From Intestinimonas sp052065695 (GTDB lineage Bacteria; Bacillota; Clostridia; Oscillospirales; Oscillospiraceae): a DNA stretch of 15,437 nucleotides. Where the stretch lies: NCBI RefSeq assembly GCF_052065695.1, contig NZ_JBQHTM010000058.1:1-15437 (forward strand), written 5' to 3'. The translations under genes were made by a program, and so were the position numbers. The first letter of the stretch is position 1. Every line of letters starts with the position of its first letter. The notes below the pieces were generated by a model that was given only the letters and a program-made list of their open reading frames with translations, was not told the origin of the DNA and made no database searches. Of the stretch, positions 1 to 6,285 are shown in pieces.

Positions 1-107
1 GCAGATAAATAATGGCTATTTTGCACTGAAATCACCTTAACCAAGCGCAAATGGCGGCTAATACATTGAGTAGAAACAGGATAAAGGCTTTTATTCAGAG
101 GTTCCCT
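1..107. repeat. Left copy of 107-bp terminal inverted repeat
   Basis: Positions 1-107 are the exact reverse complement of 15327-15433; identity ends at 108/15326. The inner edge of the right copy reads GGGAACCTCTGAATAA, which resembles the tip of an insertion sequence or other transposon, but I cannot name a family. The outermost pair (107/15327) may match by chance, so the true repeat may be 106 bp. Both copies run to, or within 4 bp of, the window ends, so the full repeat may be longer. Confidence 0.97.
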
Positions 108-269
108 AGATATATTAAATGCCCGTACTGCCAACACAACTCTATCGTCGTATATGAGGACGCAAGAGGTCATGTCGAAACGAAGTGCAAAAAGTGCGGA
201 AAAGTAACCGTCTTCGACGTTTTGAGCATGAGAAAAATTGCGTTTTGCCTTCGTCAGAAGGAGAACTAA
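51..269 (+). CDS. Com-like small zinc-ribbon protein, 5' end replaced by the terminal repeat
   Basis: The reading frame encodes 72 residues. Two cysteine pairs, CPYC (24-27) and CKKC (46-49), about 19 residues apart, form a zinc ribbon like that of phage Mu Com and of small Cys-rich proteins in Clostridia mobile elements. Such proteins may bind RNA or DNA, but the partner here is unknown. The first 19 residues come from the inverted repeat, and the ATG at 51 has no ribosome binding site, so this start is probably artificial. Only 107/108-269 appears to be native gene. The missing start matches the orphan ATG at 15308: joining 15308-15327 to 107-269 restores an in-frame 60-residue protein beginning MKAPEINRYIKCPYC, close to the size of Mu Com (about 62 residues, from memory). 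The zinc-ribbon call is firm; function is inferred. Confidence 0.7.
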   Translation: MAANTLSRNRIKAFIQRFPRYIKCPYCQHNSIVVYEDARGHVETKCKKCGKVTVFDVLSMRKIAFCLRQKEN

Positions 270-329
270 ATAAAAACTGAATCACATAGCTGAGCTGTGG
301 AGCCGCCTGATAGGTGAAGTCATCCTAAT

Positions 330-401
330 GCCGCATGGACTGAGTCGAAAGACTCTGTTTATCGGCACGGACAGAATGACCACCGTCATGCGGCTCTTTT
401 A
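330..401 (+). ncRNA. Candidate structured RNA leader / attenuator upstream of the sigma-like gene
   Basis: A closing stem, GCCGCATG (330-337) with CATGCGGC (387-394), is followed by a T-rich tract (395-401), as in a Rho-independent terminator. Inside it are a perfect GAGTC/GACTC hairpin (342-346, 351-355) capped by a GAAA tetraloop, and an ACGG/CCGT stem (367-370, 383-386). An alternative hairpin, ATGAC/GTCAT (376-380, 385-389), would break the closing stem, which is the form of a two-state attenuator. It lies between the zinc-ribbon gene and the gene starting at 448. No known riboswitch class is recognised. Confidence 0.5.
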
Positions 402-447
402 TTGTCTTACCTTCCCGCGGCTTCGTGCCAGCGGAAAGGACAAGACA

Positions 448-921
448 ATGAGTATTCCCAAAACCCCTGTTGAATTCGATTACGACCTGTGGACCACAGA
501 GGAAGGAAAATGCATGGTCCGGATCAAGGCTACCGGTGAGATAACGGAGGTAGAACGCTCTGTCATGCAGGTTCTGCGTTCAGAGGAGAAGCGACTCCGG
601 CGTATCTTATCTTCGGAGCAGGATCCATCCAAAGAAGGGAAAACTGTTCCAACAGTTCTCTCTCTGAACTTGCTTCCCGAAAATATGGCAGACTCCACCT
701 GGTTAGCCGACACCAGAGACTATACAGAAGAAATAACCACAAAAATGCTGGAGAGAATTCTGCGAGAGAGTCTTACTCCTACCCAATATGGTATTTATAA
801 AGCCTGTATCTTAAATGGGATCAGCTACAAAGCCTATGCAGACCAAATGGGTGTTAGCTATCAGAGTGTCCAGAATGCAATTCGCCTCATTCAAAAAAAA
901 GCCAAAAATATTTTTGGCTAA
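448..921 (+). CDS. Sigma-70 region 4-like helix-turn-helix protein
   Basis: The protein has 157 residues. The start at 448 is chosen because GGAAAGGA (433-440) lies 7 bases upstream; the frame is open further 5', but that part overlaps the structured RNA. Residues about 100-157 (LTPTQYGIYKACILNGISYK, then a helix-turn-helix with VSYQSVQNAIRLIQKKAK) resemble region 4 of sigma-70/ECF factors, the part that binds -35 elements. I see no region 2, so it is more likely a sigma-like regulator than a full sigma factor. The N-terminal part (WTTEEGKCMVRIKATGEITE) is typical, as I recall, of small sigma-like proteins near recombinases in Tn1549-type elements. It probably regulates the element's recombination or transfer genes, which is inference. 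An AT-rich palindrome lies over the last codons. Confidence 0.7.
   Translation: MSIPKTPVEFDYDLWTTEEGKCMVRIKATGEITEVERSVMQVLRSEEKRLRRILSSEQDPSKEGKTVPTVLSLNLLPENMADSTWLADTRDYTEEITTKMLERILRESLTPTQYGIYKACILNGISYKAYADQMGVSYQSVQNAIRLIQKKAKNIFG
893..918 (-). terminator. Minus-strand terminator-like palindrome at the 3' end of the sigma-like gene
   Basis: GCCAAAAAT/ATTTTTGGC (901-918) is a perfect 18-bp palindrome. On the minus strand it is followed by eight T residues (900 to 893), the layout of a Rho-independent terminator for transcription running leftwards out of the gap 922-1474. On the plus strand no T-run follows. The stem is AT-rich apart from its three closing G-C pairs, so strength is uncertain. 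Confidence 0.45.
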
Positions 922-1474
922 TGGTTGTGGTTTTCTTAAACAATGTCCGTTGAAAAGTGAAGGGGTTATAAAGACACCTTCATTGAACCTTTTCAACTGA
1001 ATATCCGGCAGCTAAATAACATCAGCAATGAGCGAGCGATGCGGACAGAGCGCGATGACCACCTGTAGAAGAAAAGCGGATGTAAGTCTCTTTCTCTTCT
1101 ATCAATGACGGCCTACAAGGTGCCCAGCGGGTCCTCTGATCCAAAAGCAGGTATGGCAGCCTGTCTCGCCACGACCTCATCTGCCCACAATGGTACCCCT
1201 GCCCAGCCACAGCCTCAAGCAATGGGGGCAGCTCGGAGAGATCCTCGGAGGGGTTTGATTCCCGGAGTGCGGTGCCCACCGCAGTTTAGCTGACCGCCCT
1301 GCCTGGGGAAGTAGTGTCGAATACAGGCAACAAAAAGACATTCAAATGTCTTGATATCAGAAGCAATGGGGGTCGCCCATCATGTAGTAGGAAAGCCGAG
1401 GCTTCCACAACCAAAGCGGGTGACCCCTATTTTTGTGGTATCAATTCATATTCATCATTGGGAGGGATCGTACC
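922..1474. other. Long region without a convincing gene; contains hairpins, possibly non-coding RNA
   Basis: No frame here has both a ribosome binding site and a recognisable protein. Visible structure includes a nested inverted repeat at 950-996 (TTGAAAAG with CTTTTCAA, enclosing TGAAGG/CCTTCA), a small TGCGGT/ACCGCA hairpin with a GCCC loop (1268-1283), AAGACAT/ATGTCTT (about 1336-1352), and the large hairpin described separately at 1365-1434. The central part, about 1020-1320, looks GC-richer than its flanks. The region may hold a structured RNA or remnants of a lost gene. Confidence 0.4.
1365..1434 (+). promoter_or_regulatory. Branched hairpin with T-run upstream of the SHOCT-like gene (attenuator/terminator-like)
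   Basis: Positions 1365-1378 pair with 1418-1431 to form a stem of about 14 bp with two G-T wobbles (core GGGGTCGCCC with GGGTGACCCC). A run of T residues follows (1430-1434). Inside is a second hairpin, GGAA(A)GC/GCTTCC with a CGAG loop (1390-1405). It ends about 40 bp before the start codon at 1475, so a termination/antitermination decision before the SHOCT-like and recombinase genes is plausible. The organisation parallels the leader at 330-401. Confidence 0.5.
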
Positions 1475-1633
1475 ATGATCACTATGTCGCAGACCAAGAG
1501 TGCCAATTATCTGTTTATCGTAGCCGTGCTGAAGTCGATGCGAGAAGGTGGCGTGATTACTCTGGCCGAGTACGAGCGAGCAAAGCGCTACTACCAGAAA
1601 CTCACCGGCTCCGATCTCGTCATTGCAGATTAA
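1475..1633 (+). CDS. SHOCT-domain-like small protein
   Basis: The protein has 52 residues. The ATG at 1475 is chosen because GGGAGGG (1460-1466) lies 8 bases upstream. Residues 19-45 (LKSMREGGVITLAEYERAKR and following) fit the SHOCT pattern of a short two-helix motif with a Gly-Ile/Val-Ile-Thr turn and a Glu-Tyr/Phe-x-x-x-Lys segment. SHOCT motifs are usually oligomerisation or nucleic-acid-associated appendages. A free-standing copy just before large serine recombinase genes is, from memory, common in Clostridia elements. A role as recombination accessory or directionality factor is possible but is inference. The gene is 194 bp upstream of the first recombinase and is preceded by a hairpin leader. 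Confidence 0.7.
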   Translation: MITMSQTKSANYLFIVAVLKSMREGGVITLAEYERAKRYYQKLTGSDLVIAD

Positions 1634-1722
1634 GAGGTTAGAGTCAAACCGCCCAAAATGATGCAAACAAGGCATCGTGTCATGTTGACTATGTAGATTT
1701 TGACATTTCAACGGTTCTTTCA

Positions 1723-1799
1723 ATAGACTTTGTCTTGTCGTTGAATATAATGTTGCTTGAGCCGGAAAAGTGGATTGTACCAAAATGTAGTACAATCCA
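1723..1799 (+). promoter_or_regulatory. Promoter and 10-bp-arm palindrome ahead of the recombinase triplet
   Basis: TATAAT at 1746-1751 is a good -10 box; the -35 is weak (ATAGAC 1723-1728, 17-bp spacer). Downstream, TGGATTGTAC (1771-1780) and GTACAATCCA (1790-1799) form a perfect inverted repeat with a 9-bp spacer, just after the expected transcription start and 28 bp before the first recombinase start codon. It may be a repressor operator, a recombinase binding site, or an RNA hairpin that controls translation. Confidence 0.5.
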
Positions 1800-1827
1800 A
1801 AATTCAGCCAGAAAGGGGATTCTGCTG

Positions 1828-3369
1828 ATGCCGCAGGTCAAACTCATCTCGCCCATCACCAGGCAGGAAATCCGCAAAATTCGAGTCGCCGCCTATTGCC
1901 GGGTATCTTCCAATTCGGCTGATCAGCAGAACTCCTACGCCAACCAGATCCGGGTCTATACCAGCCTCATTCAGAGGAAAAAGGAGTGGGAACTGGTGGA
2001 GATATTCGCTGACGAAGGGCTCTCTGGCATGAACGCACAGAACCGCACCGAATTCCAGCGAATGATCAAGATGTGCGAACAGCACCAAATCGACCTGATC
2101 GTCACCAAATCCGTCTCCCGCTTCGCCCGAAACGCCAAGGAGTCTCTAGAATATGTCCGGAAGCTGAAATTGCTCGGCGTGGGGGTGCAGTTTGAGAAAG
2201 AGGGAATCTACACTCTGGCCCTCGGAGATGAGATGCTGCTCAATACCTTCTCTGCCATCGCACAGGAGGAGTCTAAGGCAATTTCCCAGAACCAGCGGCT
2301 TTCCATCGTGAAGCGGATGCAGTCTGGGGAATATGTGGACAGCAACGCTCCTTACGGCTTCCGGCTGGTGGATAAGGCGCTGGTGGTCTATGAACCGGAG
2401 GCAGCCATCGTCCGCATGATGTTCGAAAACTACCTGAGCGGCCAGTCTACATCGGAGATCGCCCGGGATCTCAACAGCCGCGGCATCAAAACCAAAACCG
2501 GGAAATCCACCTGGCGCTCCACCAAGGTGGCATACATTCTTGGAAATGAGCGGTATTGCGGCGATTGCAAATATCAGAAAACCTACCGCGACACCACAGT
2601 CCCCTTCAAACAGTTCCGAAATCGAGGCCAGGAGGATATGTTCTACGCCTCCATGACCCACGCTCCTCTTATTGACCGAGATACCTTTGACAAGGTCCAG
2701 CTCCTCTTGAAAAAGCGTCAGGATGTCTTTGGAAAATCTACAACGCAAAATATCTACCCTCTTACGAGCCGCATTCAGTGTTCTGAGTGCGGCTCGTATT
2801 TTCGCAGGAGGCAGATTTCCGGGGCAGTAAAGTGGGGATGCTCCAAACACATTCAGGATCGTACCCAGTGCAGCTCAAACTACTACAGCGAGGAGAGAAT
2901 CTACGATGCCTTCGTCGCCATGGTCAATAAGCTTCGGTTCTCTGAATACGACATCCTGGGTCAGACTCTGCTCCGCCTGGAATCCGCCGAGCTGAAGCTA
3001 AAGCAGAAAAACACGGCCGCAAGGGAGATCAGCAGGAGCATTGCAGATCTGAACGCCAAGTTGGTGATGGTGGAGCAGCTCCATGTAAAGGGATACCTCA
3101 AGGACGAGGTCCACAAGGCCCAGGTGCAGGAGATCAACGACCAACTGCGCCGGCTGAAGCGGGAGCGCCAATGTGAATTCTCCTCGGGCATTACCCAAAT
3201 GATAGAGGAACTGACGCGGCTGAAAAAGCTGCTGGAAGAGCTCGAGGAACCACTGGACCGCTTCGATGAGAAGCTGTTTACTGAGATCGTTCAGACCATC
3301 AGTATCAGCCGCCGGGATGAAATGACAGTCACCCTCATCGGCGGGCTGAGATTCACAGAAATGCTCTGA
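1828..3369 (+). CDS. Large serine recombinase, first of the triplet
   Basis: The protein has 513 residues from the ATG at 1828, preceded by AAAGGGG (1812-1818); an earlier in-frame ATG at 1735 lies in the promoter. Domains in order: resolvase catalytic domain (about 18-165) with YCRVSS, nucleophile Ser27, Arg25, and TKSVSRFARN with Arg98/Arg101; recombinase DNA-binding domain (about 170-300, starting at NAPYGF); zinc ribbon with Cys318, Cys321, Cys338, Cys348; and a long coiled coil (about 380-475). This is the standard plan of large serine integrases/transposases, which cut and rejoin att sites through a phosphoserine intermediate. All visible catalytic residues are present. It is followed after 17 bp by a catalytic-domain-less relative and then by a third recombinase. 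It probably acts with them in integration and excision of the element. A 15-bp hairpin lies in the zinc-ribbon coding region. Confidence 0.95.
   Translation: MPQVKLISPITRQEIRKIRVAAYCRVSSNSADQQNSYANQIRVYTSLIQRKKEWELVEIFADEGLSGMNAQNRTEFQRMIKMCEQHQIDLIVTKSVSRFARNAKESLEYVRKLKLLGVGVQFEKEGIYTLALGDEMLLNTFSAIAQEESKAISQNQRLSIVKRMQSGEYVDSNAPYGFRLVDKALVVYEPEAAIVRMMFENYLSGQSTSEIARDLNSRGIKTKTGKSTWRSTKVAYILGNERYCGDCKYQKTYRDTTVPFKQFRNRGQEDMFYASMTHAPLIDRDTFDKVQLLLKKRQDVFGKSTTQNIYPLTSRIQCSECGSYFRRRQISGAVKWGCSKHIQDRTQCSSNYYSEERIYDAFVAMVNKLRFSEYDILGQTLLRLESAELKLKQKNTAAREISRSIADLNAKLVMVEQLHVKGYLKDEVHKAQVQEINDQLRRLKRERQCEFSSGITQMIEELTRLKKLLEELEEPLDRFDEKLFTEIVQTISISRRDEMTVTLIGGLRFTEML
2764..2797. repeat. Strong intragenic hairpin in recombinase 1
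   Basis: ACGAGCCGCATTCAG (2764-2778) pairs with CTGAGTGCGGCTCGT (2783-2797) over 15 bp with a single G-T wobble and a TGTT loop. ATTTTCG follows on the plus strand, giving a terminator-like layout. It encodes the first zinc-ribbon cysteine pair, so it is constrained by the protein as well. It may attenuate transcription within the gene or may be a coincidence of codon choice. Confidence 0.55.
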
Positions 3370-3386
3370 CAGAGAGGAACCTCGCC

Positions 3387-4292
3387 ATGAAGAAGATACG
3401 CTATATCCCATACGGTTACACCATGAGAAATGGAAGGACAGTCATCGCACAGGATGAAGCTGCGGTCATCCGCGAGATATTCAGCGCCTACATCAACGGC
3501 GCATCCCTCCAAAGTATTGCCGAGCTGCTGACTGAGAGGAAGATCCCCTACAGTGAGAGAACGGATGTGTGGGATAAAGCTCGTATCGCACGAATCATCG
3601 GAAACGCCAAATACATTGGCGATGGGGAATATGACCCGATCATTGAGGAAGAACAGTATGAGGAGGCGGCTGCCGTGAAAACAGCCCGCCAGCGGAACAC
3701 CTTCGAGAAAAATCTGGAGGGGATCGACCTGCTTCGGGATCTGGTCCGATGTGCGGAGTGCGGCGCCCCTATGCGGCGAAGGGTGAGCAGCAAGCACCGG
3801 ATTCGGGAGAGTTGGGATTGCACCAATCCTGATTGCGGTCAGCGCATCCGGATCTCCGATACACACCTGTTGGAAAAGGTGACAATCCTGATGAACCGCA
3901 TCATCGCCAATAGCTATCTGCTCATCCCCCGCCCCAAAAAGCGAAAAGAGCTGTCGGCGGAAGCCCAGCGAATCAACCGGGAAATTGATGCCGAGCTGGA
4001 GCGGGATGACCCCAGCGATGCACTGATTATCGTCAAAACAATTGAAATGGCAGAGCGGCTCTATGCTGAGAGCGATACCCATCTGCAGATCGCCGCATCC
4101 ATCGCCCGAAAGCGGGTAAGTCTGATGACTCCCCAGGAGGAATTCAGCCCGGCCTACTTTAGTGACATCGCCGCCTACCTGACGCTTGGCAGCGGAGGAA
4201 AGGTGATTCTACATACCAAAACCGATGTCGAGATCGGAGATGAAGAAAATGAATGTAACCAAGATACCCAAGAAAACAATATCGGTTATTGA
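3387..4292 (+). CDS. Serine-recombinase-family protein lacking the catalytic domain, middle gene of the triplet
   Basis: The protein has 301 residues; AGAGGAA precedes the ATG at 3387. It begins at the recombinase DNA-binding domain: residues 6-32 (YIPYGYTMRNGRTVIAQDEA and on) align with YGFRLVDKALVVYEPEAAIV of recombinase 1. A zinc ribbon follows with Cys122, Cys125, Cys145, Cys150. There is no RVS motif, no catalytic Ser and no resolvase fold. Only 17 bp separate it from the previous stop, so the catalytic domain is absent rather than frameshifted. It cannot cut DNA alone; it may bind att half-sites, form mixed complexes with its neighbours, or set recombination direction. Its end overlaps the next gene by about 44 bp, so the three are co-transcribed. 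Triplets of serine integrases are, as I recall, known in Streptococcus and Clostridia integrative elements. Confidence 0.9.
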   Translation: MKKIRYIPYGYTMRNGRTVIAQDEAAVIREIFSAYINGASLQSIAELLTERKIPYSERTDVWDKARIARIIGNAKYIGDGEYDPIIEEEQYEEAAAVKTARQRNTFEKNLEGIDLLRDLVRCAECGAPMRRRVSSKHRIRESWDCTNPDCGQRIRISDTHLLEKVTILMNRIIANSYLLIPRPKKRKELSAEAQRINREIDAELERDDPSDALIIVKTIEMAERLYAESDTHLQIAASIARKRVSLMTPQEEFSPAYFSDIAAYLTLGSGGKVILHTKTDVEIGDEENECNQDTQENNIGY

Positions 4293-5892
4293 GCCAAAAC
4301 GCTCTCTGATCGTCAACAGGGAGCAGTATCATCAGCGGCGGGTTGCTGCCTACTGCCGGGTATCCACCGACAGCGAGGAGCAGCTCACATCCTATACCAA
4401 CCAGAAAAAGGTATATACCGAGATGATTGCCGCTAAGCCCGAATGGGAGTTCGCCGGACTCTACGCAGATGAGGGCATCTCCGGGACACGTGCAGATAAG
4501 CGCCCCCAGTTCCAGAAGATGATCAACGACTGCTTGTCTGGGAAAATCGACTATATCATCACGAAATCCGTTTCCCGCTTCGCCCGTAATACAGTGGACT
4601 GCCTGGACCATGTCCGAATGCTCAGGGCAAGAGGGATTGGCATCTACTTCGAGGAGCAAAATATAGACACACTGCAAATCGACAGCGAACTCTATCTGGT
4701 CATCTACGCAGGGTTCGCACAGTCTGAATCCGAAAGCATCAGCAAGAATGTCACCTGGACTTTTCGTAAGCGATTTCAGGAGGGCAAGCCCATATTCAAC
4801 TATAAGTGCCTTCTGGGATACCGCAAGGGTGCAGACGGAGAACCGGAGATCGTCCCGGAGGAGGCATCCCTCGTGGAGAGGATCTTTAATATGTACCTGT
4901 CAGGTGAAACCATCAACCGGATCTCAACCAAACTCAGAGAAGAAAATCTCCAGATACCAGGAAAACGATTCTCCTTCTCTGCGAGCATGATTAAGGGTAT
5001 TCTCCGGAATGAACGATACTGCGGGGACAGAATCCTTCAAAAGACGGTCACAATTGACTGTATTGGCAAGGTTCGCCGCAAAAACACCGGTGAGGCACCC
5101 ATGTACTATGTACAGAATAGCCATGTTGGTATCATCAGCCGAGAGCTCTTTCACAAAACGCAGGAAGAACTCGCCAGGCGGATGAGCCGGGAGCCAAATT
5201 CCACCAAAACGGCTACCACAGCCACCGGAAAATACTCCCGGTACGCACTATCCAATGTGATGATCTGCGCCGAATGCGGAAGTCGATATAAGCGCGTGAC
5301 CTGGACATCCCGAGGAAAAAAGCGAGTTGTCTGGCGCTGCATCAGCCGCTTAGACTATGGAAAGCGCTACTGCAAAACCTCGCTCACGGTAGATGAGACC
5401 GCCCTCCACGCCGCTATTGTTCGGGCAATCAACCGATTCAACGAGGAAGACGAGTCCACTTATATGGCACTCATGCGGGCAACCATTGGTGAAGCAATCG
5501 GTCTAACCGGAGGCACAGATGAGATCGACCTGCTCCGGCGAAAAATAGATGGGCTGAATCGGAAAATGGTATCTCTTATCAATGAGAGCGTGGAAAGCGG
5601 AGAGGGTATCGAGAGTCACGAAGCTGAATTCAAAGAACTTTCCGATACCATTGAACTCCTGCAAGGACGGATTCAGAAACTCGAAGAAGCACTTGCTTCC
5701 GATCAGGTGAATGACAGCCGAATCCTTCAACTACAGCAGATCATCGCCGACCGAGCATCCAAAAAGATGGAGTACGACGATACCATCGTCCACCAAATGA
5801 TTGAGTGTGTGAAGGTGTATCCCGACGGGAGACTGGACATTATCTTCGGAGGAGGGTACCTTATCGAAGAACGCCTGGAAAAAGAAAATTGA
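4249..5892 (+). CDS. Large serine recombinase, third of the triplet
   Basis: The protein has 547 residues from the ATG at 4249, chosen because GGAG (4236-4239) lies 9 bases upstream; ATGs at 4225 and 4240 are in frame but less well placed. The catalytic domain (about 30-170) has YCRVST with Ser39 and Arg37, ADEGISG (73-79), and TKSVSRFARN with Arg110/Arg113. The DNA-binding domain follows (about 180-310, with GYRKGADGEPEIV). The zinc ribbon uses Cys340, Cys343, Cys364 and Cys375. A coiled-coil region lies at about 425-500. It appears catalytically intact. It shares the plan of recombinase 1 but is clearly diverged from it, so two active recombinases with one non-catalytic relative form the module. 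No hairpin terminator is visible after the stop; the hipBA promoter begins 16 bp later. Confidence 0.95.
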   Translation: MNVTKIPKKTISVIEPKRSLIVNREQYHQRRVAAYCRVSTDSEEQLTSYTNQKKVYTEMIAAKPEWEFAGLYADEGISGTRADKRPQFQKMINDCLSGKIDYIITKSVSRFARNTVDCLDHVRMLRARGIGIYFEEQNIDTLQIDSELYLVIYAGFAQSESESISKNVTWTFRKRFQEGKPIFNYKCLLGYRKGADGEPEIVPEEASLVERIFNMYLSGETINRISTKLREENLQIPGKRFSFSASMIKGILRNERYCGDRILQKTVTIDCIGKVRRKNTGEAPMYYVQNSHVGIISRELFHKTQEELARRMSREPNSTKTATTATGKYSRYALSNVMICAECGSRYKRVTWTSRGKKRVVWRCISRLDYGKRYCKTSLTVDETALHAAIVRAINRFNEEDESTYMALMRATIGEAIGLTGGTDEIDLLRRKIDGLNRKMVSLINESVESGEGIESHEAEFKELSDTIELLQGRIQKLEEALASDQVNDSRILQLQQIIADRASKKMEYDDTIVHQMIECVKVYPDGRLDIIFGGGYLIEERLEKEN

Positions 5893-5907
5893 TAACTTCA
5901 AATATAA

Positions 5908-5952
5908 TTGACATAATCGCTGAAATAATATAATATAATTTATGTTAGGAGG
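5908..5952 (+). promoter_or_regulatory. hipBA promoter and ribosome binding site
   Basis: A perfect -35 box, TTGACA (5908-5913), is followed by overlapping TATAAT boxes at 5929-5934 and 5934-5939 (spacers of 15 and 20) and TAATAT at 17. ACATAA (5911-5916) and TTATGT (5940-5945) form an inverted repeat across the promoter, a possible HipB operator. AGGAGG (5947-5952) sits 9 bases before the ATG at 5962 and decides that start over an in-frame TTG at 5956. Confidence 0.7.
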
Positions 5953-5961
5953 CGATTGTGC

Positions 5962-6282
5962 ATGGCAAAAAAAGCTGCGGTCATCATGCCGCAAACACGG
6001 GAGATCCTGGCACAGATGGGTGAGCAGATCCGCCTGGCCCGCCTGCGCAGGAAGTTGAGCCTGGAATTGGTAGCAGAGCGTGCCGGGATCAGCCGAGCCA
6101 CTCTTATATCCATTGAGAAAGGCACCCCTACGGTATCCATCGGCTCCTATGCCGCTGTGCTGCACGCATTAAACAATATGGACAGCGACCTGCTGCTTAT
6201 TGCAAAAGATGATGAATTCGGCAGGAAGCTGCAAGATCTGGCGCTGCCCACCAGACGGCGGGCGCCCAAGAAAGGAGAGTAG
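5962..6282 (+). CDS. hipB: HipB-like antitoxin, XRE-family DNA-binding protein
   Basis: The protein has 106 residues. An XRE helix-turn-helix covers about residues 18-75 (IRLARLRRKLSLELVAERAG, then ISRATLISIEKG), typical of HipB. The Arg/Lys-rich tail (TRRRAPKKGE) may contact DNA or HipA. In HipBA systems the antitoxin binds operators in its own promoter, represses the operon together with HipA, and holds the kinase inactive. The gene ends 3 bp before the hipA start, a toxin-antitoxin arrangement, and has its own strong promoter. Placed beside mobile-element recombinases, the pair probably helps stabilise the element by post-segregational effects, which is inference. XRE genes elsewhere in the window are separate. 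Confidence 0.88.
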   Translation: MAKKAAVIMPQTREILAQMGEQIRLARLRRKLSLELVAERAGISRATLISIEKGTPTVSIGSYAAVLHALNNMDSDLLLIAKDDEFGRKLQDLALPTRRRAPKKGE

Positions 6283-6285
6283 CCC

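Noticed and set aside
1022..1279. Minus-strand 85-codon frame in the gap
   Set aside because: It starts at GTG with no ribosome binding site and has no recognisable domain; the gap has stronger signs of RNA structure than of coding.
1236..1290. tRNA-like T-arm (GGTTTGATTCC) in the gap
   Set aside because: No cloverleaf, acceptor stem or anticodon arm can be built around it on either strand.
2146..2850. Long minus-strand frame opposite recombinase 1 (234 codons)
   Set aside because: It is the antisense shadow of a conserved recombinase gene, with no ribosome binding site or known domain. The same applies to 3291-4082, 4159-4677 and 6421-7065.
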